From the NCBI GenBank assembly GCA_903913215.1, contig CAIWKE010000008.1, forward strand, positions 62,001 through 126,000: 64,000 nt of DNA. Reading direction: 5' to 3'. Numbering within the stretch: the first letter of the stretch is position 1; every line of letters begins with the position of its first letter. The DNA is from an uncultured Holophagaceae bacterium (GTDB lineage: Bacteria; Acidobacteriota; Holophagae; Holophagales; Holophagaceae). Shown piece by piece: positions 25,294 through 33,812 of the stretch. Position numbers and translations under genes: made by a program. The notes beneath the pieces were generated by a model. That model saw only the letters and a program-made list of their open reading frames with translations, did not search any database and was not told where the DNA came from.

Positions 25294-26156
25294 GTCCAGG
25301 GCTGTCCCATCCAAGTCGGCGAACCCTCCGGGGGGCCGAGCCACCGGGCCGGATCCTCGGTGATCTTCCGGATGATGTCCAGGCCCCCGGCACAGGAGAA
25401 GGCGTCGTCAATGCGTTCATCGAAGGTCCAGCGCACCGAGAGACCGGGTGCCACCACCACCCCATCCAGCTCCGTGAAAGCCGTCGGTCGCGGCTCTGAA
25501 ACGGCGCCGAATACAGAGGTGGTGCCGTACTCGTACAGGTGGTGATAGACATCGGAAATGCCGACGGAGCCCAGGTTGGCCAGGAACACCGTGGTGTACA
25601 TGGGGTCATTGCGGATCATGAACTCGGGGTAGAGATTCCAGTTGTCCAGGCAGCGGGCCAAGCCCACCAGGGCGCGGATGAGGAAGCCCGGCAGGCGCAT
25701 GATCAGGTTCACCTCCTGGTCCACGGAACGCTGGGTGGTCCGGGCCTCGTCCACGAGGGCGCCCAGCCGGGTGGACCACTCGGCGAAGGCTTCCCCCCGG
25801 GGGGCCAGGACCTTCACCGTGGCGCCCGCAGCCTCCTCCCGGAAGGCCGTCTTCACCACAAAGGCCAGGGACACCTCCCGACGCTGGTAGTGGTGGCCAC
25901 CGGAGACGAAGCGATTCAACCGGGGGCGCTCCTGCATGCAGATGGCCGTCGCGTAGGCGATCAGGTGGAACATGGTCGCCCGGCCCGGGTGGGCCTGGTT
26001 GTAGGCCTTCAGCCACACCCGGGAGGCGGCGATCCGGAAGACGGTCTCCTGGTAGACGCAGGCCTCATTCCGTCCCCGCATGAGGTAGGGCATGAGCTGC
26101 CTCACCGGAGCTTCGCCGCGCACCAGGTCGCCGTCGGACCTTCTGAACATTGGCAT
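25290..26156 (-). CDS. 2-oxoacid dehydrogenase E2/CAT-type acyltransferase-like protein
   Basis: 288 aa. The fold resembles the catalytic domain of 2-oxoacid dehydrogenase E2 and chloramphenicol acetyltransferase: LIAYATAICMQERPRLNRFV near 70-90, FLANLGSVGISDVYHHLYEY and FGAVSEPR. There is no lipoyl or peripheral-binding domain. The catalytic HxxxDG is replaced by ERIDDAF, so acyl transfer as in E2 is doubtful. Located upstream of the PAP2 gene with overlapping stop/start; a role in lipid or cell envelope modification is possible. Function not established. Confidence 0.75.
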   Translation of the reverse strand: MPMFRRSDGDLVRGEAPVRQLMPYLMRGRNEACVYQETVFRIAASRVWLKAYNQAHPGRATMFHLIAYATAICMQERPRLNRFVSGGHHYQRREVSLAFVVKTAFREEAAGATVKVLAPRGEAFAEWSTRLGALVDEARTTQRSVDQEVNLIMRLPGFLIRALVGLARCLDNWNLYPEFMIRNDPMYTTVFLANLGSVGISDVYHHLYEYGTTSVFGAVSEPRPTAFTELDGVVVAPGLSVRWTFDERIDDAFSCAGGLDIIRKITEDPARWLGPPEGSPTWMGQPWT

Positions 26157-26217
26157 GCCCCAAGGTCCGGACTGGAGGAGCCGTTGTCAAGATGCCGTTA
26201 TTTCACTATTTTGGTCA

Positions 26218-26246
26218 TTGACAACACCGCCATCCAGAATTATCCA
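26218..26246 (+). promoter_or_regulatory. Sigma70-type promoter of the outer membrane protein gene
   Basis: TTGACA (26218-26223), a 17-bp spacer and TATCCA (26241-26246), 25 bp before the ATG at 26271. It is in a divergent gap between the E2-like gene and the beta-barrel gene. Confidence 0.55.
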
Positions 26247-26270
26247 TGGGGGATTCCTGCGAGGTGCTCC

Positions 26271-26993
26271 ATGAGGCTTGGCCTCGGCTTTCTCATGTTT
26301 GTCTGCCTGATCTCCGCCTCTGCCCAGGACTCCCCCGGCCCCTGGTCCACCACGCTGTATCTCCAGCAGAGCTGGCCGAAGCAGACCGAGACCAACCGGC
26401 AGATCAAGCAGGACATCAACGGGGCCTTCGGCACCCACTTCCAGACCTGGGATGACGTGGCCAACCTGAACGTGGGCGTGCTGGCCTTCCGGGATCTCAC
26501 GCCGCAGTGGAAGGTGGGGCTGGAGTTCGACTATTCCTCGGGCCGGATCCACGGCACGGAGACCGTGGCCACGATGGCGGGCCCCGCCAGCATGAGCTTC
26601 GAGCAGAAGTACAGCACCTATGCCGACCTGCTCGCCCTGGTCCACTACCGTCCCCTGGGTCCCGAGGGCCAATGGGTGCCCTTCCTTTCGGCGGGCGCAG
26701 GTCTGGCCTACGACAAGGATAGAACTCTGCTCACCCTGCGGAATTTCCTGCTCGATGAGCGCCTCCAGGTGGACAACAGCGGCTGGTTCCCCATCCTCAC
26801 CGTGGGAGCCGGCGCGGACCTCTACCTGACGAAGGCGCGAACCTGGTACGTCGAAGTCGGCCTGAGCTACTCGTGGGCCCGCCTCAAGCACCGCGTCAAC
26901 GCCAGTGGCAGCCTGGCGTCCAGTCCCACCGTGACCGCCGACACCGACTCCACGGGCCCCAACCTCTGGGTGGGCTACGGCCGCAGGTTCTGA
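26271..26993 (+). CDS. Outer-membrane beta-barrel protein
   Basis: 240 aa from the ATG at 26271; the long frame upstream is a shadow of the E2-like gene. Signal peptide RLGLGFLMFVCLISASAQ with cleavage near AQD. The rest alternates hydrophobic and polar residues in paired strands (WKVGLEFDYSSG, PFLSAGAGLAYD, WYVEVGLSYSWARL) and ends in GYGRRF with terminal Phe, the BAM signal. The size suits an 8-strand OmpW/OmpA-type barrel. Substrate unknown. Confidence 0.8.
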   Translation: MRLGLGFLMFVCLISASAQDSPGPWSTTLYLQQSWPKQTETNRQIKQDINGAFGTHFQTWDDVANLNVGVLAFRDLTPQWKVGLEFDYSSGRIHGTETVATMAGPASMSFEQKYSTYADLLALVHYRPLGPEGQWVPFLSAGAGLAYDKDRTLLTLRNFLLDERLQVDNSGWFPILTVGAGADLYLTKARTWYVEVGLSYSWARLKHRVNASGSLASSPTVTADTDSTGPNLWVGYGRRF

Positions 26994-27012
26994 AACCTCG
27001 AGCCCGCCATGT

Positions 27013-27390
27013 TCAGGCGCTGAAGGGTACCAGCCTGCGCTGCCAGAACTGAATCGCCTGCTCTGACGGCAGGGCTGAGGCCCAGAAACCGTCCTTGCTG
27101 CGCTTGGCCACCCAGCTGTGGATCTCGTCCGGGCCTCCGGTCTCCACGGACAGGACGAGGTGCACGGGCTGGCGGCCCCGGGCAAAGCGCAGGAGGGTGG
27201 CCTTGAAGGCCCAGTCTTCATGGGTCTTCAGACCCCAGATCACGCGGGGGTTCTTGTCATGGCGAAGGAGGGTGATCTCCAGACGGAGGTGCTCCCCCAC
27301 GAAGATGAGCAGGTGAGCGGATTCCTGGACATGGTGCTCCACGTCCTCCAGGAAGGCCTCGAAGGATTCAAGGGTCGAGGTGGGCTCCAT
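27013..27390 (-). CDS. Unknown 125-aa protein downstream of RMD1-family gene
   Basis: Start set at the ATG at 27390 (a TTG at 27513 overlaps the upstream gene). Sequence LESFEAFLEDVEHHVQESAH is a charged helix, then LLIFVGEHLRLEITLLRHDK and on is beta-rich, and it ends RRLVPFSA. No family recognised. It may be co-transcribed with the STAS-like and RMD1-family genes on the same strand. It ends 19 nt from the convergent beta-barrel gene. Confidence 0.5.
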   Translation of the reverse strand: MEPTSTLESFEAFLEDVEHHVQESAHLLIFVGEHLRLEITLLRHDKNPRVIWGLKTHEDWAFKATLLRFARGRQPVHLVLSVETGGPDEIHSWVAKRSKDGFWASALPSEQAIQFWQRRLVPFSA

Positions 27391-27502
27391 TGCCTGTAAC
27401 TGGGACACAGCGGGCTCCGTGGGACAGAACCTTTCGGCCTCGGGATTCCATAAGGAAGGGGGCACAGAACCCTTGAGGACAACGGAATCTCGGACAGATA
27501 GT

Positions 27503-28399
27503 TTACCGTGCAATCGGGAAAAGGAATCGGAACAGATCTTTGCCCACGGACAGAAAAATTTCGACCACGATCAAAAGGATGATGGCCCACTCCAGACGCT
27601 GGTTCTTGCGCGTCTCCAGGAGGCCCAGGAAGGTCGCCCCGGCATCCTGGAGATAGGCAAGTTTTTCTTTAATGGCCCCCAGCCTTTCGTCCAGATCGAA
27701 CTGGCCATAGAGTGCGCTGTCGAGGTGGGCCAGGGATTCGCTCTCCCAGGTTTCGGGAGGATCGTCGAAGAGGGTCAGGTTTTCCAACACCGCAGCGCGC
27801 ACTTCCATGGCGAAGCCGACGATCCGGAGCACCTCCCGGTGCGGAGGCAGCAGCTTGCCCTGATGGCTGAGGGCCCCCACCACGGGCTGGAACCGCGCCA
27901 TGGCCCGGCTCACAGCCACCTCGAAATGATCCAGCGCCACGCTCTGGGCCAGGGTCAAGCTCACGATGCGCAGCTTGTCCAGGGTCAACTCCCGGAGCTG
28001 AACCTCGCTGAAGCCCACGACATCCTCCGCCGCCCCGACCCTCACCACCAGAAAGTCCCGGGCCTGCTCCTCCAGGCGGCTGAGCCCGGGCAGGGACTTC
28101 AGCTCCTCATGGATCTGGCGGATCAAGGCTTCGGGACAGTCCCAGAACACGACTCCTCCAAAGCGGGAGAGGAAGACGAAGCTACCCTTCTGAGGCTCGA
28201 GGACCAGGGGATTGGTGCCCAGGATCCGGTGATGGGGATGGACGGCGCAAAAGGCCTTCAGGTCAATCTGGCCATCGAAATAATCCGCCTGGAGAGAGAA
28301 GGCCCGGTGCTCCCCTGGAGGAGCAAGACTGTGGAAAGGCGTTTCCCTGATCATCGGGGTCCCGGGCGAAGGTGCTGATTCCTTCGACTCATCCATCAT
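27503..28399 (-). CDS. RMD1/YagE-family protein (DUF155)
   Basis: 298 aa; the ATG at 28399 overlaps the upstream stop by 4 nt (ATGA). KGSFVFLSRFGGVVFWD, LDSALYGQFDLDERLGAIKE and the C-terminal membrane anchor LEWAIILLIVVEIFL are the known ends of the COG1723 (RMD1/YagE) family, which includes the yeast mitochondrial Rmd1/Rmd8 proteins. The bacterial role is unknown. A single membrane anchor puts the soluble part in the cytosol. It shares an operon with a STAS-like protein. Confidence 0.75.
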   Translation of the reverse strand: MMDESKESAPSPGTPMIRETPFHSLAPPGEHRAFSLQADYFDGQIDLKAFCAVHPHHRILGTNPLVLEPQKGSFVFLSRFGGVVFWDCPEALIRQIHEELKSLPGLSRLEEQARDFLVVRVGAAEDVVGFSEVQLRELTLDKLRIVSLTLAQSVALDHFEVAVSRAMARFQPVVGALSHQGKLLPPHREVLRIVGFAMEVRAAVLENLTLFDDPPETWESESLAHLDSALYGQFDLDERLGAIKEKLAYLQDAGATFLGLLETRKNQRLEWAIILLIVVEIFLSVGKDLFRFLFPIAR

Positions 28400-28836
28400 C
28401 CCATGGGAAGGCATCCAGCGGCGGTCCGCGGGTCAGGCCTCACGGCCCATCCAGGCTGACTGGCCTTTTCCTGCCCCATCCAGGCCATGGCGCCATCGAA
28501 GGAACTGACGATTCTCACTTCGATTTGACGGCCTTCAGCATTGGTCTGGGAAAAGCCTGAAATTTCGAAATCGAGGTTATCAGAACGGATGATCGCCGCC
28601 TTCACGACGGCCCTGTCCAGGGACACCCTTCGCCTGACGGCGGAGGCCATCAAGGCATGCTCATTGACCTCGAAGGAATCCACGCCCTGCAAATCGATGA
28701 TCCGGTTCGGGGATTCTGAAGCCTGCCCCACTCTCCGGGCCCATTCCTCCGCAAGGGCCGCGAGGTCTTGGCTGGTTACGTTACCCAGCAACCTGATGTA
28801 GGAAAGCTCTTTGGCTTCGATCAGTTGAAAAGGCAT
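28396..28836 (-). CDS. STAS/SpoIIAA-like protein
   Basis: 146 aa from the ATG at 28836 (AGAGG upstream). The repeats FQLIEAKELSYIRLLGNVTS, RIIDLQGVDSFEV and VVKAAIIRSDNLDFEISGFS are the strand/helix order of SpoIIAA/STAS-like proteins of the PF11964 type, which bind lipids or other small ligands. The serine of the anti-sigma antagonist site (DxSxxxx) is replaced by VDSFEV, which still contains a Ser. It is coupled to the RMD1-family gene. Function unknown. Confidence 0.55.
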   Translation of the reverse strand: MPFQLIEAKELSYIRLLGNVTSQDLAALAEEWARRVGQASESPNRIIDLQGVDSFEVNEHALMASAVRRRVSLDRAVVKAAIIRSDNLDFEISGFSQTNAEGRQIEVRIVSSFDGAMAWMGQEKASQPGWAVRPDPRTAAGCLPMG

Positions 28837-29114
28837 TGGGGCATCCTCTGGTTTGAAGTCTGCTATTCCCACTGGGCATGGGGGTTCTATGGGACGTCCT
28901 GGAGCTGGCGCCTATGAGGATCGCCGTCCCCGGTGACAGATCGGAGTGCTCCACTCCAACTGTCTGTAACAAATGAATGAGCCCAGCGCGGTGAAGGGAT
29001 CCAAATTTCAGGAAAGGTTACGCGGATTTCATCATGGAGACACCTGGCCAGGCGATTCTTGGATCCAGTAAGAGCGGCCGATCCAGGGGGGTAGGCTGAA
29101 TGGGAAAGCTAGAC
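28837..29114. other. Intergenic region before PlsC-like gene
   Basis: About 280 bp without a convincing gene. It holds the divergent promoters of the STAS-like gene and of a short plus-strand transcript that ends in the hairpin at 29115. That short transcript could be a regulatory RNA, but it matches no riboswitch I know. Confidence 0.35.
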
Positions 29115-29140
29115 AACGGGGCCAGGGGGCCCCGTTTTTA
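29115..29140 (+). terminator. Intrinsic terminator just upstream of the PlsC-like gene
   Basis: AACGGGGCC-agg-GGCCCCGTT followed by TTT. It stops plus-strand transcription 28 bp before the next gene. As there is no plus-strand gene upstream, it implies either a short RNA or an attenuator. Confidence 0.75.
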
Positions 29141-29167
29141 TTGGGAATGACCTTGTCTTCAGGCGGG

Positions 29168-29974
29168 ATGACCAAGATGGCGATATCGGCAACCGATGCG
29201 CTTGCGCGAACCAGCCCTTCCAGGCCTGGAGCGGGCGGACCCATCCAGGCTCTGGTGGGCCTCGCGCAGGTGTTCGCCTCCATCGTCCGGTACCACCGGC
29301 TGGCCGCCCGCTGCGAAGCCTCTCATGGAGGCCAGTTGCCCAGGGAGGACCTGCTGGGGTTCCTCAGCGCCTGGGCCAACGAGGCCCTGCCGCTACTGAA
29401 CCTGGAGGTGGAGCGAGTGGGTTCCATCGCGCCCTTGAATGAGCCCTGCTTATTCGTGGGCAATCACATGACCTACCTGGATATCCCTGTGCTGATGAGC
29501 CAGGTGCCGGTCGTCTTCCTCGGGAAGGCCGAAATTCTCAAATGGCCCATTCTTGGTTCCGCGGGCCGACGGGCGGGCATGGTCTTCGTGAAGCGCGAAT
29601 CGGATGGCTCCCGGCGCGAGGCTACCAGGGCCATCCTCGAATGCTTGAAGACCCGGGGCATGAGCCTCGGCATCTTCCCGGCGGGCACGACCACCCTGGA
29701 TGAGGGACGCCCCTGGCGCCCCGGCGCTTTCCGAATCGCGAAGGCAGGGAACGTGCCTGTCCAGCCCTTCCGCCTGTCCTATGAACCCAGGGACATGGCC
29801 GCCTTCGTGGGCCAGGACGCCCTGCTGCCCCACCTCTTCCGCCTGCTTCGATCTGGCTCCATCGCCACCCGGATCGAGTTCGGTGAGCCCAGGCTGGTGG
29901 GGGACCCTCACGCGGAGGCACAGGCCTGCTGGGCCTGGAGCCGAGAGGCCGATTTCCACCGACCCCGCGGCTAA
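29168..29974 (+). CDS. 1-acyl-sn-glycerol-3-phosphate acyltransferase (PlsC family)
   Basis: 268 aa from the ATG at 29168 (AGGCGGG upstream; ATG at 29147 and TTG at 29141 are alternatives). FVGNHMTYLD is the NHx4D catalytic motif, VFVKRE the second block, and LGIFPAGTTTLDEGRPWRPG the third block, with GTTT where the EGT consensus is common. It acylates lysophosphatidate to phosphatidate at the inner membrane. Downstream end lies 10 nt from the convergent phosphoesterase gene. Confidence 0.9.
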   Translation: MTKMAISATDALARTSPSRPGAGGPIQALVGLAQVFASIVRYHRLAARCEASHGGQLPREDLLGFLSAWANEALPLLNLEVERVGSIAPLNEPCLFVGNHMTYLDIPVLMSQVPVVFLGKAEILKWPILGSAGRRAGMVFVKRESDGSRREATRAILECLKTRGMSLGIFPAGTTTLDEGRPWRPGAFRIAKAGNVPVQPFRLSYEPRDMAAFVGQDALLPHLFRLLRSGSIATRIEFGEPRLVGDPHAEAQACWAWSREADFHRPRG

Positions 29975-29984
29975 GACCGCAGAG

Positions 29985-31094
29985 CTACTTGGGAATTTCG
30001 AAGGACTCCAAAATCCGGGTTGGCCCCAGCCGCTCATCGAAGCCGAAGACCTGGACGGAAACCCCGCCATCCTCGCGCACACTTACGGAAGCCCAGGCGT
30101 ACATGCGGTCCAAGGGGCTGCCGGTCTGCCCGGGCTTGAAGCCGAAGGGCGAGCCACCCGAGCCCACAATGACCTGCCAGGCCTTGCCCCCTTCGGCGAG
30201 CCGCGGCTGGGAGGCATGGTAGACATGCTGGTGGCCGCAGAAATAGGTCGCACTGTAGGCCTCGACCAGATCCCAGAAGGCGTCCCGCTCGTCCCTGCGC
30301 CCCTCCAGGCCCCCCTCCTTGGGCACCTTCTTCCCCTGGGGCACGTAGGTGAAAGGCATCTTGTGGCCGAACACAAAGAAGCGCCTGCACCCGCGCGCCT
30401 TCGCCGCAGCCAGGTCCGCCTGCAGCCAGGCGAGGGGGACTGAGCCATCCCGTCCCACCGGGTCCGTGTTGATCACCGCCAGATGGATGGGCCCCACATC
30501 AAAGGAATAGCTGAGCTGCTCCTGGTTGGTGCTGATGCCATCGGAGCCGGGGAGGGGCCGGTTCTCCACCCGCCAGGCGGTGACTTCCGAGCCCGTGAGC
30601 CGCTTCCAGAGTGCCGTGTTCAGGATCAGATCCCCCATGTTCCGGCGCCAGGCCCCTTCGTGGGTTTCCTCGGCCAGCTTGGTGCTGCGGCCATCCGGTC
30701 CGGCCGTGGGAACCTGCACTTCGTGGTTGCCGGGCACTGGCAGGACATAGGTCCCCCCTGCCAGCAGGCCCGTGACCATGCCCCTCCAGAAGGCGTACTG
30801 CCGGTCGAGGACGGCCAGGTCGGTCGTGTAGCCGTAGATCATGTCCCCGTTGAAGACCAGGGCCTGGGGGTGCTGCCGCCCGATCTCGTTGAACATGCGC
30901 GCCGCCACGGCCGCGTTCTGCACCCAGAGTTCATCCTGGGCCGAATTCCCCGCGGCACCCGGCTCCCCACGGCTGTCCCCCACCGTGGCAAAGGTGAAGA
31001 TGACCGGCGACCGGGCAGGCGGCCCGGCCTGGCCATGAAGGCCGGAAGAGCCCATGAGCAGCAAGATCGTGAAGAAGTGAAAGCCCAGACGCAT
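29985..31094 (-). CDS. Secreted calcineurin-like metallophosphoesterase
   Basis: 369 aa; ATG at 31094 with AGGA upstream. Signal peptide RLGFHFFTILLLMGSSGLHG. The metal ligands of the family are present in order: TVGDSRGEPG, VFNGDMIYG, PVPGNHE, VFGHKMP and CGHQHVYH. It resembles purple-acid-phosphatase/calcineurin-type enzymes and should act in the periplasm. It is the downstream gene to the TonB receptor, separated by a terminator. It might release phosphate from a compound taken up through that receptor; this is inference. Confidence 0.9.
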   Translation of the reverse strand: MRLGFHFFTILLLMGSSGLHGQAGPPARSPVIFTFATVGDSRGEPGAAGNSAQDELWVQNAAVAARMFNEIGRQHPQALVFNGDMIYGYTTDLAVLDRQYAFWRGMVTGLLAGGTYVLPVPGNHEVQVPTAGPDGRSTKLAEETHEGAWRRNMGDLILNTALWKRLTGSEVTAWRVENRPLPGSDGISTNQEQLSYSFDVGPIHLAVINTDPVGRDGSVPLAWLQADLAAAKARGCRRFFVFGHKMPFTYVPQGKKVPKEGGLEGRRDERDAFWDLVEAYSATYFCGHQHVYHASQPRLAEGGKAWQVIVGSGGSPFGFKPGQTGSPLDRMYAWASVSVREDGGVSVQVFGFDERLGPTRILESFEIPK

Positions 31095-31122
31095 GGCGAG
31101 TTCCTGTGGGAGCGTGAGTGCG

Positions 31123-31160
31123 GAAAAACCCGCCGGAGCCCCGGAAGGCACCGGCGGGTT
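31123..31160 (-). terminator. Intrinsic terminator between TonB receptor and phosphoesterase
   Basis: Perfect 10-bp stem AACCCGCCGG / CCGGCGGGTT read on the minus strand, with a TTTTT run. It ends or attenuates the TonB-receptor transcript 30 nt before the phosphoesterase start. Confidence 0.85.
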
Positions 31161-31175
31161 CAGCCTAGGTAATCG

Positions 31176-33563
31176 CTAGAAATCGAAGCCGACGGAGAAG
31201 GAAACGCTGCGGGCGGGCAGCAGGGTCAGGATGTCGCCCGGGGCGGCCACCGATGTGGTCTTGCTGGCAGGCGTCACGGCCACGAGGCTGTGCTTGTCGC
31301 TGAGGTTGGTGACCGAGATTTTGAAGCGGGTCTGCTTCATCCAGCTCGTGAGGTACTTCGCCGTGTAGTTGACGAAGAGGTTGGGGATGACGAAGGGATC
31401 GATGGCAATGGCCTCGTGCACGGCGCCGTTATCGTTGAACATCTTGCCGACCCGCTTGCCGAGCAGCCCCACGCTCCAGGCCCCCTGCTGGTAGTAAAGG
31501 CCCAGGGACTCGGTGTCCCGGGGGGCGTTCTGGACCCAAAGGCCGGTGCTCGAGTACTTGGCGCTGCCGAAGGTGGCGTTGCCATACAGGTTGAAGCCGC
31601 CGCCCAGGACGAAGTTGCCCTCGGCTTCAAGGCCCTGGGTTACCGAGGAGCCATTGGAATAGTAGGTCGTGAGGCCCGTGACCGGATCGGGGCCCGGAGT
31701 TGAATAGGCGTTGTCGAAGCTGATGTGGTAGGCGTCTGCGGACAGGGTCATCACGTCAGAGGTGTAGACCGTGCCGACCTGGACGGTCTTGTTCTTGACG
31801 GAACTGGGCAGCACGCTGACATTGGCATTCTTCACATCGAACACGCTGGAGGGGGGGATCTCATCGCCGGTGGCGTACTGGGCGTAGATGGACCAGTTCT
31901 TCTTCAGCAGGTAGTGGACGTCCAGCGACGGCAGCACCGTCGTGTAGGTGGCCGAGTGTTTGACATAGGGGGCGCCGCCCAGGTTGCCCACGGTCTTGCC
32001 GTTGTCCGCGAACTGGGTGAGGTCCTGCTTGTAGGAGGAGTATTTCACGCCCGGAGTGACCTTCAGATCGTTCGTGGCGTTGAACTCGTATTCCACGAAG
32101 GGCTGGAGGGTGGTGGTCTTGAAGGACTCGCTGAAGTTCGGGAGCACAGCGTCGACCCAGGTGCGGGGGTCCGTGGGGATCTGATAACGATTGGTGTTGG
32201 CGATCTCAGACCAGAGGCCGGTGCGCAGGGTGCCCGTGGCGGATTCCTGGCTCAGGCGGAAGATGTTGCCAGTGGTGCGGTAGCTGTTCAGCTTGTCCGT
32301 GCCGCTGGTGGCGGAGATGGGGGCCACGGTGTAGCCCTGCATGTTCTTGTAGTGGTAGGAGTAGAGCTTGTCATCCAGCTTCCAGCCGCCGCCCAGATTG
32401 GAGTTGAGGCCCAGGTAGGTGAAGTCCGAGATGACGTGGTAGATGTTGTAGGCCTGGTAGTTCAGCTGCTTCGGATCGGTATCCTGCAGCAAGTAGTTGT
32501 CGCCGAACTGGGCGATCTGGGCCCGGGTCGCACCTTTGACGTTGGGTGTGTGCGCCCGGACGTCGAGGTAGTCCGTGAAGGCCGTCAGCTGGGTGTTGTC
32601 CGTGAGGGCGTATTGGTACTTGAGGGACATCGCATCCCGGTGCTGGGTGTTGAGGGTCTGGTAGCCGTCCGATTTCATCTCGTGGGCGTTAACCACCAGG
32701 TTCGACTTGCCGACATTGCCGGAGGCGTATTCCAGCCCGTAGATGGAGGTGTTCCAGGAACCTGCCGAAGCCTCAGCACTGATGCGCTGCTCGGGTTCGA
32801 GCACGCGGGAGAGCAGGTTGATGGAGCCACCGTAGTTGGTGGGTCCGAGGGTAGCGGCAGAACCGGGGCTGCGGTCCACGTTGGCGCCGCCCAGGAACAT
32901 GCCCGGGAAAAAGGCCCAGGAATGGTGGGTCGGGCTGTTGGTGTCCTGGAAGGGGATGCCATCGAAGGTCATCGTGTAGTCGCCATCCGAGAAGCCCCGG
33001 AAGAAGGTCTTCGTGTCGCCCAGGCCAGGGCCGTTGGGGCTGTAGCTGAACATGCCCGGGGCCATCTGGACCACCTGGGTGTAGTCGACCACGGGGGCCG
33101 TGAACTGGCGGACGAACTCGTCGCGTATGTCCGACTGGGCCGAGCGGGCCGTGAGCGAACCCTGGGATGGCGCGGTGCGGGTGGCCACAGTGTCTTCATT
33201 GGCGACCACGCTGATCACGGCGCTGGCATTGTCCTGGTCCAGTTTGAGGTTGGACTGGACCGACTGGCCTGCTACCACGTTCACCCGGGCTCCATTGAGT
33301 GGCTTCATGCCCACGGCGGAAACCGACAGCTCGTACTCACCCGGCGGCAGTTCCGAGAAACGGTACTCCCCGCCCTTGCTCGTTTCCAGGCGGCGGCTGA
33401 GCCCCGTCTCCCGATTGCGTAACTCCACCGTGGCAGCGGCAAGAGGCCGCCGGCCCGACGTACGGACAACGCCGTGGATGGACCCCGCCGGGCTCTGGGC
33501 CTGGGCGATGGTGGTGCAGGCGATCACGGTCAGCAAGGCTGGACGCCAGCTACGGATGGGCAT
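31176..33563 (-). CDS. TonB-dependent receptor with CarboxypepD_reg-like domain
   Basis: 795 aa; ATG at 33563 with GGAG upstream (the longer frame up to 33782 has no ribosome site). Signal peptide (ALLTVIACTTIAQAQ), then a CarboxypepD_reg-like domain with SIHGVVRTSGRRPLAAATVE and GEYRFSELPPGEYELSV. The plug domain follows (VDYTQVVQMAPGMFSYSP, then FDGIPFQDTNSPTHH). The barrel ends in VSFSVGFDF with terminal Phe. Members import siderophores, sugars or phosphate esters. No TonB box is clear. The neighbourhood of phosphatases suggests a phosphorylated substrate, or is chance. Confidence 0.92.
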   Translation of the reverse strand: MPIRSWRPALLTVIACTTIAQAQSPAGSIHGVVRTSGRRPLAAATVELRNRETGLSRRLETSKGGEYRFSELPPGEYELSVSAVGMKPLNGARVNVVAGQSVQSNLKLDQDNASAVISVVANEDTVATRTAPSQGSLTARSAQSDIRDEFVRQFTAPVVDYTQVVQMAPGMFSYSPNGPGLGDTKTFFRGFSDGDYTMTFDGIPFQDTNSPTHHSWAFFPGMFLGGANVDRSPGSAATLGPTNYGGSINLLSRVLEPEQRISAEASAGSWNTSIYGLEYASGNVGKSNLVVNAHEMKSDGYQTLNTQHRDAMSLKYQYALTDNTQLTAFTDYLDVRAHTPNVKGATRAQIAQFGDNYLLQDTDPKQLNYQAYNIYHVISDFTYLGLNSNLGGGWKLDDKLYSYHYKNMQGYTVAPISATSGTDKLNSYRTTGNIFRLSQESATGTLRTGLWSEIANTNRYQIPTDPRTWVDAVLPNFSESFKTTTLQPFVEYEFNATNDLKVTPGVKYSSYKQDLTQFADNGKTVGNLGGAPYVKHSATYTTVLPSLDVHYLLKKNWSIYAQYATGDEIPPSSVFDVKNANVSVLPSSVKNKTVQVGTVYTSDVMTLSADAYHISFDNAYSTPGPDPVTGLTTYYSNGSSVTQGLEAEGNFVLGGGFNLYGNATFGSAKYSSTGLWVQNAPRDTESLGLYYQQGAWSVGLLGKRVGKMFNDNGAVHEAIAIDPFVIPNLFVNYTAKYLTSWMKQTRFKISVTNLSDKHSLVAVTPASKTTSVAAPGDILTLLPARSVSFSVGFDF

Positions 33564-33788
33564 GAAGGACTCCAGGGCGCAGGGCCTCTGTTCGATTGGC
33601 GGCGGAGGAACGGGAACCAACGAGGTCGTAAACGGTGCAGTGCCAGCCGCCTGTCCCAGGTTCTCCGCGACGGCTGTGCGAGAGGGTCTGCAGACACGGT
33701 CCCACCCGAATGGAACGGCGCTGTGAACGCGCCGAAGCCTGGGCGATACAAAGTCGTACTTTGTGTCCAGACAGGGGACCATCCGCCG

Positions 33789-33806
33789 CCGATGAACACC
33801 GATGAA
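33789..33806. repeat. CCGATGAACA-type short repeat
   Basis: CCGATGAACACCGATGAA, one and a half units of the 10-nt repeat that is also found at 61726-61746 and inverted at 61886-61900. See the findings on intergenic repeats. Confidence 0.55.
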
Positions 33807-33812
33807 GCAGGA

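Noticed and set aside
25539-26270. Long N-terminal extension of the beta-barrel ORF
   Set aside because: It is antisense to the E2-like gene, and a signal peptide starts at the ATG at 26271, following a good promoter.
28840-29114. c-di-GMP-I riboswitch before the PlsC-like gene
   Set aside because: The sequence does not contain the conserved GEMM core in the right order; only the terminator is convincing.
31725-33422. 565-aa plus-strand frame opposite the TonB receptor
   Set aside because: Composition of Val/Gly/Arg repeats typical of antisense frames; the TonB receptor on the minus strand explains this region.
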